A stretch of 64,000 nucleotides of DNA from positions 2,742,501 to 2,806,500 of the forward strand of contig NZ_CP040749.1 of assembly GCF_006065315.1 (NCBI RefSeq), written 5' to 3'. The first letter of the stretch is position 1. Every line of letters begins with the position of its first letter. Under the pieces are notes generated by a model. The model had not been told where the DNA came from. It searched no databases and saw only the letters and a list, made by a program, of their open reading frames with translations. This document shows positions 25,749-33,593 of the stretch, piece after piece. The DNA is from Aureibaculum algae (lineage in GTDB: Bacteria > Bacteroidota > Bacteroidia > Flavobacteriales > Flavobacteriaceae). Made by a program: the position numbers and the translations under genes.

Positions 25749-27046
25749 TAAAGGGACATCCTTTACAAAGTTAAAGGGACATAGTTTACACTTTTAAGAT
25801 TCATAAATTACTTGAAAAAGTATTTATCATGGTCTGGAAAGCAAAAACTAAAATGGAACAAAAAGTAGAATTTATTCATGAATGGTTAACCGGGAAATAT
25901 ACCATTACAGAACTTTGTAGGTCATTTAATATATCTCGACCTACTGCTTACAAATTGATTTCTCGGTATGAAAAAATGGGACTATCGGGATTAATTGAGC
26001 AAAAAAGAGCCCCAATTAATCATCCCAACAGAACCAATCAAAAGGTTGAAAATTCAATCTTAAAATTAAAAAACAAACACATGCTTTGGGGTGCGAAGAA
26101 AATTCGGATTTTGTTGTTTAAAGAGTATGCTAATGAACTTATTCCAAGTGTGGTGACTGTTCACAACATCCTTTCTAAAAATGGCCTAGTTAAACCTCAA
26201 AAGCGAAGCAGAAGAGTCAAGCCAGTATTCCCCATTTTCGATCCTAAAAAGTGTAATGAAGTTTGGAGTGCAGACTATAAAGGAAAGTTTTTAATGGGCA
26301 ATAAAATTTACTGTCATCCACTTACTATAGCCGATTCTAAGAGTAGATTTTTGTTTACAGCAAAAGGGCATTATAAAGAGAACTTCATCTCTGTTAAGCA
26401 AGAGTTTACAAAGGTTTTTAGAAAGTATGGCATCCCTAAACAAATACATACAGACAATGGTAGTCCATTTGGATCTGTAGCTGCCATTCAAAGATATACA
26501 AGGTTATCTTATTGGTTTATTGAATTGGGAATTGACCCTGTTTATTCCGACCCAGCACGCCCAGACCAAAACGGACGACACGAGCGAATGCACCGTGATT
26601 TAAAGGCTGCTTGTGCCAAACCTTCAGCATTTGATCTCAAGGCACAACAACGTAGTTTAAATCGGTTTGTAAAAGAATATAATCACATTAGGCCTCATGA
26701 ATCTTTAGGAATGAAAACCCCTGCAGATTGCCATGATTTTTCCAATAGACCATACCCTGAAAAAATTCCAAAATATGATTATCATTCAACTATGAAAGTG
26801 ATGAAAGTATGTCAAAATGGAGCCATGCGGTGGAAGTCATATTATTGGGTATATTTAACTTCTGGACTTAAAGGGAAATATGTCGGTGCTCAAGATCAAG
26901 GAAATGGAATTTGGAGAGTATTTTATAGAGACGTATTTTTAGGTTATTTTAACGAAAAAAAAATAAGAGACAAACAAGTATCAATTAGACTAAGTCAGAA
27001 TCTAGTGTAAAGGATGTGACTTTAACTTTGTAAACTATCTGCCTTA
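25749..27046 (+). mobile_element. IS481-family insertion sequence
   Basis: About 1.3 kb. Ends are imperfect ~43-bp inverted repeats sharing TTTACAAAGTTAAAG (25772 region and complement near 27025). It sits 12 bases after the start of cassette 5, upstream of the cassette gene at 27072. Confidence 0.75.
25829..27010 (+). CDS. IS481-family transposase
   Basis: 393 residues. N-terminal HTH (KYTITELCRSFNISRPTAYKLISRYEKMGLSGLIEQ) and a DDE integrase core: EVWSADYKG (Asp), QIHTDNGSPF (Asp) and PDQNGRHERMHRDLK (Glu). C-terminal RPHESLGMKTPAD follows. Length and motifs fit an intact IS481-family enzyme. ATG at 25829 chosen; terminal repeats flank the gene. Confidence 0.9.
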   Translation: MVWKAKTKMEQKVEFIHEWLTGKYTITELCRSFNISRPTAYKLISRYEKMGLSGLIEQKRAPINHPNRTNQKVENSILKLKNKHMLWGAKKIRILLFKEYANELIPSVVTVHNILSKNGLVKPQKRSRRVKPVFPIFDPKKCNEVWSADYKGKFLMGNKIYCHPLTIADSKSRFLFTAKGHYKENFISVKQEFTKVFRKYGIPKQIHTDNGSPFGSVAAIQRYTRLSYWFIELGIDPVYSDPARPDQNGRHERMHRDLKAACAKPSAFDLKAQQRSLNRFVKEYNHIRPHESLGMKTPADCHDFSNRPYPEKIPKYDYHSTMKVMKVCQNGAMRWKSYYWVYLTSGLKGKYVGAQDQGNGIWRVFYRDVFLGYFNEKKIRDKQVSIRLSQNLV

Positions 27047-27071
27047 ACGAACATTTAACGAAACCCTGAAT

Positions 27072-27764
27072 ATGAAAGGAAAAATTGGAATTGTAATTAT
27101 TATTTTGTCTTTTCTAATTTCATTAAATCCTTATTGGCTGATTTTTGGAATACCTCTTTTTGTAATCGGAATTATAATATTATTACTTTCTCAAAAACCT
27201 ATTAAAACAAAATTAATTTGGATTTTAACGCCAATAATTCTTTGGTATCCATTTATGAATTTGTTTTTCTATTTAATGGGAACAATTGGAACAGCTACAG
27301 CTCAAAAACTTGATTTAATATTCCCTGAAAACTTTAAAGGAAAAGCAATTGTAATATCTGAAATGCCTTGTGGAGAAGAAATTGAAATTATTGATAACCG
27401 AGAACAATTGCGAATTCCAGAAAACGGAATTTTACTCTATAAAGGAAATTTAAAAAGCGGATATATAAATAATCGATATTTTAAAATTGACAAAAAAGGA
27501 AAAAAGACAGAAATACCAACTCGTGCGAATTATATGTACTTTGACGATTCAGAAAATAAACCTGACGAAAGTGTTGAAGGAATTTGGTTAAGTGGTGGTG
27601 GAACAAAATATAATCCAAATCCAAATGGCGGAATTAATTACTCATACAGAGAGTTTTTAATAAGTTCAAAAGATAGTTTGGAAAAATGGAATGATTTTAA
27701 GAGTTCTAGAAAATTAGAAAGAATAACAGATAGTTTAGTGGAAAAGTGTAAAAATAAAAACTAG
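27072..27764 (+). CDS. Membrane-anchored hypothetical protein (cassette 5)
   Basis: 230 residues. Two N-terminal transmembrane helices (IGIVIIILSFLISLNPYWLIFGIPLFVIGIIILLL as a hairpin, then LIWILTPIILWYPFMNLFFYLMG) are followed by a polar domain of about 150 residues with no known motif. It probably exposes that domain on one side of the inner membrane. The attC-like site starts at its stop codon, so it is the gene of cassette 5. Family not recognised. Confidence 0.65.
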   Translation: MKGKIGIVIIILSFLISLNPYWLIFGIPLFVIGIIILLLSQKPIKTKLIWILTPIILWYPFMNLFFYLMGTIGTATAQKLDLIFPENFKGKAIVISEMPCGEEIEIIDNREQLRIPENGILLYKGNLKSGYINNRYFKIDKKGKKTEIPTRANYMYFDDSENKPDESVEGIWLSGGGTKYNPNPNGGINYSYREFLISSKDSLEKWNDFKSSRKLERITDSLVEKCKNKN

Positions 27765-27849
27765 CCACAACACCGTATCCTATGTAAAGCACTTTCCCGA
27801 GTCTTAGGTTAAATATACAATATTTTTCTTTTTTTTAATTCATGATATT

Positions 27850-28090
27850 ATTTTTAGTGTTGAACTGTTGATTACGCTTTTTGCGTTATCAATAATTCAA
27901 TGCTAGCTTTATAAAACTCCGCATCCTATATGTGGTATCCGTCTTTAGCGAATCCACCAGCATCTCTATGATGATTTTGGCAAACAAGGCAACTTGCTAT
28001 AAATATGTGATAACTGTATTAGAGTTTCACCTACGGTGTTTTGTTGTCCTATCTTTTGTGCCAATTTTATAATGAGTTTTAAGCTTGTTT
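27850..28090 (-). ncRNA. Predicted bridge/seek RNA region of the IS1111-type element
   Basis: Located 3' of the transposase gene inside the element. It contains TACGGTGTT (28032-28040), the reverse complement of the target AACACCGTA at the left junction; TTGCTATAA (27994-28002), identical to the right junction 29218-29226; and ATCCTAT (27923-27929), as at the left end of the element. These are the features expected of target and donor loops. No expression evidence; the boundaries are approximate. Confidence 0.45.
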
Positions 28091-28101
28091 TATGTTTTTA
28101 T

Positions 28102-29157
28102 TTAACTAACTACACCTACTTCATAAGGAATTTCAGTTCTAATTACTGCATGAATTCGACTCAAGAGTTTCCTCGCTACTTTTACCAATATGCGTTTGAC
28201 ATCTTTACCTGAATGTGACCGATAATAGGCCTGCATAACTGGATCAAAACGCAACGCTTGCCAAGTAGCTTCTACCAAATAACTACGCATTAGCCGATTT
28301 GCTCTTGGGGTTAACCCTGAAGTTTTGAGATTATCTCCACTTTGGTGTACCCAGGGAACCAATCCTACATAACTGGCTAATTGTTTGAAATTTTTAAAAC
28401 GCCTTAAATCACCCAATTCACATAATAATCCACAAGCTACTATGCCTCCTACTCCCGGAACTGATCGTAATAAATAATAATCTTTCTTATAATGCTTACG
28501 ACAATAGGCAAGTAATTTTGTACTCACATCTCGCTTTTGCTTATCTATATATTCATAGGTAATAAGACGTGTCTCAAAACAATAATCCATTGTAGGATAT
28601 TCAAAAGTCAAATTTCTTAACCAATCTCTAAAATTATGAGACCAATGACTATTGTCAAATGGCTTTGGAATTTCAATCCCCAAATACAACAATTGCATCT
28701 TTATTTGAGTCTTTATTTTTCGATGTTCTTTAACCAGCTCATTTCTTCGACGAAACAAACATCTTAACTGCTCTCGTTCTATTGAAGGAACATGAATTCC
28801 TTTGAGTCGGCCATCCTTTAATTCTTTACATAACATACGTGCATCGATCTTGTCGGTCTTTTGAAACTGGGCCTTGGCTGGACGATGAACATCTGCAGGG
28901 TTAACAACCTTTGCATGCCATCCAAATGAAATAAAATGTCGATAATGACTAAAGCCACAACAACCCGATTCATAACAGCAATAAACAGTATATCCCTTAA
29001 AATGCCTATCCACATACTTTTTTAAACTAAATGCATCTGGTGGAATAGTTAACGATGATCCATCAAAAAGATCCGTTGCAGTACGAATTTTCCAACTTCG
29101 CTTGTGTACGTCAATTCCAATAAATAACTTTGATCTAGTAGTATCCTTTGTTTTCAT
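28102..29157 (-). CDS. IS110-family (IS1111 group) transposase, copy 1
   Basis: 351 residues. RuvC-like DEDD domain with FIGIDVHKRSWKI (Asp) and QKTDKIDARMLCKELK (Asp), and the transposase-20 domain LRSVPGVGGIVACGLLCELGDL with the conserved serine region LKTSGLTPRANRLMRSYLVEATW. Full length. Identical to the copy at 43844, and differing by a single Leu/Arg change from that at 51873. Family enzymes use an element-encoded RNA to choose the target. Confidence 0.95.
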   Translation of the reverse strand: MKTKDTTRSKLFIGIDVHKRSWKIRTATDLFDGSSLTIPPDAFSLKKYVDRHFKGYTVYCCYESGCCGFSHYRHFISFGWHAKVVNPADVHRPAKAQFQKTDKIDARMLCKELKDGRLKGIHVPSIEREQLRCLFRRRNELVKEHRKIKTQIKMQLLYLGIEIPKPFDNSHWSHNFRDWLRNLTFEYPTMDYCFETRLITYEYIDKQKRDVSTKLLAYCRKHYKKDYYLLRSVPGVGGIVACGLLCELGDLRRFKNFKQLASYVGLVPWVHQSGDNLKTSGLTPRANRLMRSYLVEATWQALRFDPVMQAYYRSHSGKDVKRILVKVARKLLSRIHAVIRTEIPYEVGVVS

Positions 29158-29388
29158 AATAATAAGTTTTTGAACCTTAAAGTTATTAACTAAACTTTGG
29201 ATACTGCTTTTACATGGTTGCTATAATTTATTGCTGGCTTCTTGCCTACTTACGAAAGTCCTCGCGGACTTTCTTGGTCGGTAATTATTTACTAAATTAG
29301 TTGCTGAAACCACGCAACAAACCATATACAAACACGTTGGCAACAAGCATGACCCGTCCTGAATATAGGCTACATAATTTTAAACATT

Positions 29389-29754
29389 ATGTATAAAAAT
29401 GACAAAGTAATTAGACGGTATTCAGAACCTTTTAAACTAAAAATTCTGGATGAACTTAGTAAAGGTAAGCACACAAAGAGCGAACTTTGTAAACTCTATT
29501 CTATTGCACCTACAACGGTCAATGAGTGGATTAAAAAGTATAATCGTAAAGACTTAATGAACACCAGAGTAAAAGTGGAAACAAAAGACGAAATATCTAG
29601 AATTAAAGCACTACAAAAAGAGAATGAAAAGCTTAAAAAGCTTCTACTTAAAAAGGATCTGGATGCTATGGTAGAAGAATCTTACCTTGAAGTAGCAGCT
29701 GAAAAACTAGGCTATAAAAATGTTCAGCAACTTAAAAAAAAACTCAATATCTAG
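29389..29754 (+). CDS. IS3-family transposase OrfA
   Basis: 121 residues. HTH segment (RYSEPFKLKILDELSKGKHTKSELCKLYSIAPTTVNEWIKKYNR) and a leucine-zipper region (IKALQKENEKLKKLLLKKDLDA), typical of OrfA. The gene ends in a run of nine A residues (29737-29746 area), where a -1 frameshift would join it to OrfB. Confidence 0.9.
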   Translation: MYKNDKVIRRYSEPFKLKILDELSKGKHTKSELCKLYSIAPTTVNEWIKKYNRKDLMNTRVKVETKDEISRIKALQKENEKLKKLLLKKDLDAMVEESYLEVAAEKLGYKNVQQLKKKLNI

Positions 29755-29756
29755 CA

Positions 29757-30611
29757 TTTATTAAAACTAGAAATAGAGCTAAGGGATTTGCTTCTTTATC
29801 TACTATAGCAAGTTGTTTTGGACTTAAACGTGATGCGTATTATAAATACAAATCTAGAGCTGATATGCGTTTAAAAATAGAACAACAGATTATTGAAATT
29901 GTTAGAAAAAGACGTAAATCCCTTCCTAGAGAAGGTGTTCGAAAACTCACTAAATCATTAGATAACGAGTTTACAAAAGCCAACCTTAAAGTAGGTAGAG
30001 ATACACTATTTAATGTCCTTAGAAAACACCAAATGCTAACACTTAGAAAGAAAACTAGTGCCAGAACAACCAACTCTTATCATCGGTTTTACAAGTACAA
30101 TAACATTATAAAAGATATGGAAGTTACTAAACCAAATCAAGTCTGGGTCTCTGATATTACATATATTAGAACTGTAAAAGGCTTTTGTTACTTGGCTTTG
30201 ATAACAGATATGCATTCCAGGAAAATTGTTGGGTATGACATAAGTGATAGCTTGGAATTAAAAGGTTGTGTAAGAGCTCTTAATAAAGCCATCTATCAAG
30301 CTAAAAACATTAAACAGCTTATTCATCATTCCGACAGAGGAATACAATATTGTAGCAATGTATACACACAAATACTCAAAAGAAAAAAGATAGATATTAG
30401 TATGACTGAAGAAAATCATTGTTACGAAAACGCAATGGCAGAACGTGTAAACGGAATTTTAAAAGACGAATTTTACTTAGACCAAACCTTTGATAACGTG
30501 GAACACGCAAAGAGAGCTGCAAAAAATGCAATTAATTTATACAACGAAATAAGATTACACTTATCTTTAGACTATAAAACACCAAATATGGTATATAAAT
30601 TATCAGCTTAA
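29757..30611 (+). CDS. IS3-family transposase OrfB (expressed by -1 frameshift)
   Basis: The first methionine is at 29865, but the frame is open from near 29757 and would be entered by -1 slippage in the A-run at the end of OrfA. DDE residues are visible: QVWVSDITYIR (Asp), IHHSDRGIQYCS (Asp) and ENAMAERVNGILKDEFY (Glu). C-terminus LHLSLDYKTPNMVYKLSA. The IS3 element therefore seems complete and potentially active. Confidence 0.88.
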   Translation, partial: FIKTRNRAKGFASLSTIASCFGLKRDAYYKYKSRADMRLKIEQQIIEIVRKRRKSLPREGVRKLTKSLDNEFTKANLKVGRDTLFNVLRKHQMLTLRKKTSARTTNSYHRFYKYNNIIKDMEVTKPNQVWVSDITYIRTVKGFCYLALITDMHSRKIVGYDISDSLELKGCVRALNKAIYQAKNIKQLIHHSDRGIQYCSNVYTQILKRKKIDISMTEENHCYENAMAERVNGILKDEFYLDQTFDNVEHAKRAAKNAINLYNEIRLHLSLDYKTPNMVYKLSA

Positions 30612-30658
30612 ATTAATTATTAACCTGTAGCCATATTTCAGGACTAGACAGCAAAAAA

Positions 30659-30859
30659 ATGGAGAGAAAAGAATTTGAGTTAATTTTTGGCATTTTAAGT
30701 TTATTAGTTTCTATCATTTGGGGTTATTACAAAATAAAAGATTGGAACAGAATGAAAAAAGATAACCATATCAGGAAGTCTTATAGTATACAAATAATCG
30801 GCGGCCTTATTGTCTTTTTTATGATAGGAATTGTTGGAATTTATAGATATTTCTCTTAA
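30659..30859 (+). CDS. Small two-helix membrane protein
   Basis: 66 residues with two transmembrane helices (FGILSLLVSIIWGYYKI and IIGGLIVFFMIGIVGIY) joined by a basic loop (RMKKDNHIRKS). The ATG lies six bases after the IS3 target duplication, so the insertion has separated it from its natural upstream region. No family recognised. It shares a unit with the gene at 30953, divided only by a residual GTTGGCAACAAG at 30934. Confidence 0.55.
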   Translation: MERKEFELIFGILSLLVSIIWGYYKIKDWNRMKKDNHIRKSYSIQIIGGLIVFFMIGIVGIYRYFS

Positions 30860-30933
30860 TCAAATGAGTGTTGAACAAATTCAGATAATGGAACATTATT
30901 GAAATGAAAATAAGCGAAATAGATATAAAGCCA

Positions 30934-30945
30934 GTTGGCAACAAG
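30934..30945. repeat. Residual cassette junction core
   Basis: GTTGGCAACAAG is identical to the cassette start at 29336-29347, but has no hairpin site before it. Probably the remains of a deleted attC-like site that fused two cassettes. Confidence 0.4.
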
Positions 30946-30952
30946 TTGAAAA

Positions 30953-31453
30953 ATGAAATACAAAATACTTATATTAATAATTCTAACTCTTAGTATTGGA
31001 ATAGAATCATATGCCTGTAACTGTGGAATACCCAAGAGTTTAGAACTTGAGCAAGATTATAATTATGAAAATTCAGAATGTATATTTGTTGGCGAAGTTC
31101 TTGAAGTGAATAAAACTGAAAATACTTTTACAATTAAAGTTATTGAATCTTTTAATGGAAATGATAATTTAAACGTTTACAAAGGAACATATGACGAACA
31201 ATGCGGGCCAATAATTGATACAAAAGGAAAATGGCTTATCTATGCGAACTTGAACTCTGATAATATTCTTGTTGTAGGAAGTTGCGGAATTTCAAGGAAC
31301 TTTAAAAATCCTGAATATAATGTTACAATTGAGGGACTTTTAATTAAAGAATTTAAAGGAACTGCTGAAGATCAAGGGAAAAAATTTAATGATAAGGGAA
31401 AAAAGGACTTGAAAGTTGAAATAGAAAGATTGAGAGTGAAAAAAGAGGAATAA
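30953..31453 (+). CDS. Secreted TIMP/NTR-like cysteine-rich protein (cassette 6)
   Basis: 166 residues with signal peptide MKYKILILIILTLSIGIESYA. The mature protein starts CNCG, and the pattern CNCG...SECIFVGEVLEVNK...FTIKVIESFNG...EQCGPIID...SCGISRN resembles the OB-fold of tissue inhibitor of metalloproteinase-like/NTR domains found in many bacteria. Four to five cysteines would form disulfides. The C-terminal 40 residues are highly charged. The biological role is unknown; inhibition of a protease is possible but not shown. Confidence 0.6.
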   Translation: MKYKILILIILTLSIGIESYACNCGIPKSLELEQDYNYENSECIFVGEVLEVNKTENTFTIKVIESFNGNDNLNVYKGTYDEQCGPIIDTKGKWLIYANLNSDNILVVGSCGISRNFKNPEYNVTIEGLLIKEFKGTAEDQGKKFNDKGKKDLKVEIERLRVKKEE

Positions 31454-31459
31454 CGGCCA

Positions 31460-31597
31460 GTTGCCAACAATATATAAAATCAATACGGGGGATTTTCCTT
31501 CGGGAAAATCCCAGCTAATTTACTAACTTTGGTCTATTAACAAAGTTGGTGGCTTATTTAGTCCGCACAGCTTTTATACTCAACGTTAGCCACAAGT
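31460..31597. repeat. attC-like site 6 (intact)
   Basis: Left core GTTGCCAAC then AATATATAAAA; right TTTTATACTCAACGTTAGCCACA. Interior has a perfect GGGATTTTCC-TTC-GGGAAAATCCC hairpin and a second stem ACTTTG/CAAAGT. The left core is complementary to the GTTGGCAAC junctions at 29336 and 30934. Confidence 0.7.
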
Positions 31598-31607
31598 TGA
31601 GTGCAAG

Positions 31608-32516
31608 ATGGAAAAAGACAATTATTTGACATTTGAAAACGGAAATATAACTTCAAAAAAATGGGAATTGGATAGAATATCAATTTCTCATAGCATCATT
31701 GATTATAATTCATTTGAAGCTCATACTTCTAAAAATGATTCGGAATCAGTTAGATTGCATTTTGGATTAAGTGGAAATTATGACTTTAATTTCAAACAAT
31801 TGAAATCCTCATTTAAGTTAACTGGGCATCATAATAATATAATATATTCAGATGGATTAGATATAGAGGTGTTTAATAAAAGTAAACGTATTGAAACTTT
31901 TGGTATTAATTTTACAACAGAAACCTTTATAAATATTGCTCAAAACGGAAACGATTCATTAAAAAAACTTGCTGAAAAAGTAATAAATAAAAAAAATGCC
32001 ATTCTATCCAATGAGTGGAAACCTAATAACTTTAAAATCCATCAAGTTATTAATGAAATCCTATATTGTCAATTCACAGATGAATTAAAAGATTTATTTT
32101 TACTCTCCAAAAGTATTGAACTACTCGTTTTACAGGCAGAACTTTATGAATCAAATTCTCAAAGTAGGTTTATAAAATCAAATTTAGATAAGCAAAAATT
32201 GTTTGAAGCGAAAGAAATTTTAGTGAAAAAAATAGATAATCCTCCAACTATTAGCCAATTATCAATATTAGTAAACTTGAATGAGTACAAACTAAAAAAA
32301 GGGTTTAAAGAAATGTTTGGTACTACAGTATTTGGCTATATACATAGTAATCGGATGAGTTTAGCAAAAAGACTTCTACTTGGCACTGATATGTCAGCCA
32401 AAGAAATTGCTTATGAAACTGGTTATAGTTCTCCGCAACATTTCTCCAAGGCGTTCAAAAAAGAATTCGGAAATACTCCTGATAGTATTAGAAATCATCC
32501 TGATTATACAACCTAA
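31608..32516 (+). CDS. AraC-family transcriptional regulator (cassette 7)
   Basis: 302 residues. The C-terminal ~100 residues hold the two HTH motifs of AraC/XylS proteins: PPTISQLSILVNLNEYKLKKGFKEMFGTTVFGYIHSNRMSLAKRLL and MSAKEIAYETGYSSPQHFSKAFKKEFGNTPDSIRNH. The N-terminal part lacks a recognisable cupin and resembles the PchR-type N-domain. It lies upstream of an SRPBCC lipoprotein and an ABM-type protein in one cassette, which it may control. Confidence 0.9.
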   Translation: MEKDNYLTFENGNITSKKWELDRISISHSIIDYNSFEAHTSKNDSESVRLHFGLSGNYDFNFKQLKSSFKLTGHHNNIIYSDGLDIEVFNKSKRIETFGINFTTETFINIAQNGNDSLKKLAEKVINKKNAILSNEWKPNNFKIHQVINEILYCQFTDELKDLFLLSKSIELLVLQAELYESNSQSRFIKSNLDKQKLFEAKEILVKKIDNPPTISQLSILVNLNEYKLKKGFKEMFGTTVFGYIHSNRMSLAKRLLLGTDMSAKEIAYETGYSSPQHFSKAFKKEFGNTPDSIRNHPDYTT

Positions 32517-32566
32517 AACAAAGGAATAGCAATATTTTTGGTTCAAGATTTTAAACTAAAAAAAGT

Positions 32567-33079
32567 ATGACAACCAGAAGATTTTATTTATTAATAATAA
32601 TTCTATTATTAATAGGCTGTAAATCAAAAAAAACAAATGAAATTATGATGATAGAAAAAAAAGTGCAATTTAGTGCTCCTAATGAAAAAGTTTGGGATTT
32701 ACTTACAAATCCAGATATGACCAAAGAGTATATGTTTGGATGTGAAGTAATATCCAATTGGAAAATTGGCAGTCCTATTCTTTGGAAAGGACAAACTGAA
32801 GATGGAAAAGAAATTATCTACGTAAAAGGAAGCATTATTGAATTTATTGATGGGCAAAAAGTTACTTTCACAATGTTTGACCCAAATTTGAAACTTGATG
32901 ATGTTCCAGAAAACTATTTGAATTTAACATATGAACTAAAAGAAATAGATGACAAGACCATATTAAAATTAACTCAAGGGAATTTTGCTTCCGTTGCTGA
33001 CGGAAAAAAAAGATATGAGGAATCATTAAAAGGATGGGAAATGGTACTACCAATAATGAAACAAATAGCTGAAAAATAA
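32567..33079 (+). CDS. SRPBCC (AHSA1/START-like) lipoprotein
   Basis: 170 residues. Signal with lipobox LLLIGC (Cys18), then an SRPBCC fold: IEKKVQFSAPNEKVWDLLTNPDMTKEYMFGCEVISNWKIGSPILWKG and the C-terminal helix EESLKGWEMVLPIMKQIAEK. The domain binds hydrophobic ligands. A lipoprotein signal on an SRPBCC domain is unusual; a cytoplasmic start at Met27 (MMIEKK) is an alternative. Same cassette as the AraC regulator, 50 bases downstream. Confidence 0.8.
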   Translation: MTTRRFYLLIIILLLIGCKSKKTNEIMMIEKKVQFSAPNEKVWDLLTNPDMTKEYMFGCEVISNWKIGSPILWKGQTEDGKEIIYVKGSIIEFIDGQKVTFTMFDPNLKLDDVPENYLNLTYELKEIDDKTILKLTQGNFASVADGKKRYEESLKGWEMVLPIMKQIAEK

Positions 33080-33083
33080 AAGT

Positions 33084-33205
33084 ACACAACAAAGAACGGA
33101 GTTAAAAAATAGCAGTTAAGCGCTAACTTAAAGGTTGGTGATTTTCTGCTATCTTTGTTTAAAACTGAAAAAATTCATAAATAAAGCTGCTATTTTTTAG
33201 ATACA
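33084..33205. repeat. Truncated long-type attC-like site inside cassette 7
   Basis: Starts ACACAACAAAGAACGGAG like the site at 22800 and contains inverted TTAAAAAATAGCAG / CTGCTATTTTTTAG, but no GTTGTG right end is found. Probably a decayed site that now lies within a larger unit. Confidence 0.45.
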
Positions 33206-33219
33206 AATACGTAAATAAA

Positions 33220-33549
33220 ATGAAAGAAATAAGCGTAATCAATTCGATTAAAGTACCAAAAGGACACGAGGAAACAGCAATCAATGTTAGGGATATTTAT
33301 ATTAAATATTTTAAGACTAAACCTGGATTTGTAAGTTCCACTTTTTACAAGTCGATTAACTCAGATAACAGCTTCAATTTTGTAAATATTGTCGTTTGGG
33401 ATTCCTATGAATCCTTCCAAGCTATTGTCAACAGTGGATTCGATAATATTGAAGGATTGAATGATGACAATATGAAAGTTTTAGGAAAAGGGTTTCCTCA
33501 CCCAATTATGGTGAATCCTGGACAATTTGAGACTATTAGAGAAGATTAA
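33220..33549 (+). CDS. Antibiotic biosynthesis monooxygenase-like (ABM) domain protein
   Basis: 109 residues. The dimeric alpha-beta barrel pattern of ABM proteins is seen: ISVINSIKVPKGHEETAINV, KTKPGFVSSTFYKS, and FNFVNIVVWDSYESFQAIVNSG. Members act on small aromatic compounds or heme, often without cofactors. No further specificity is visible. It is the third gene of the cassette that starts with the AraC regulator; the unit ends at TGTGGCTAAC (33580). Confidence 0.75.
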   Translation: MKEISVINSIKVPKGHEETAINVRDIYIKYFKTKPGFVSSTFYKSINSDNSFNFVNIVVWDSYESFQAIVNSGFDNIEGLNDDNMKVLGKGFPHPIMVNPGQFETIRED

Positions 33550-33593
33550 TACCTAATAAACAACTGAATAAAATAAACCTGTGGCTAACACCG

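Larger units (their letters stand above)
27778..29221 (-). mobile_element. IS1111-group IS110-family element, copy 1
   Basis: 1444 bp with subterminal inverted repeats (TATGTAAAGCA near the left, TGCTTTTACATGG near the right). It has a 324-bp non-coding stretch downstream of the transposase, as in the IS1111 group. Inserted after ACACCGTA of an attC-like site. Copies of the same 1444-bp length lie at 43520-44963 and 51549-52992. Confidence 0.88.
27762..29347. repeat. attC-like site 5, split by an IS1111-type element
   Basis: Left part TAGCCACAACACCGTA (27762-27777), right part TATAATTTATTGCTGG ... ACAAACACGTTGGCAACAAG (29222-29347). Interior hairpin GAAAGTCC-TCGC-GGACTTTC is perfect. The left core is complementary to the start of cassette 5 at 25728. 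Confidence 0.7.
29350..30650 (+). mobile_element. IS3-family insertion sequence
   Basis: 1301 bp, TG...CA ends: TGACCCGTCCTGAATATAGG on the left, and its imperfect complement ends ...AGGACTAGACA on the right. A 3-bp target duplication GCA is seen at 29347-29349 and 30651-30653. It lies just behind the start of a cassette (GTTGGCAACAAGC). Confidence 0.88.
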
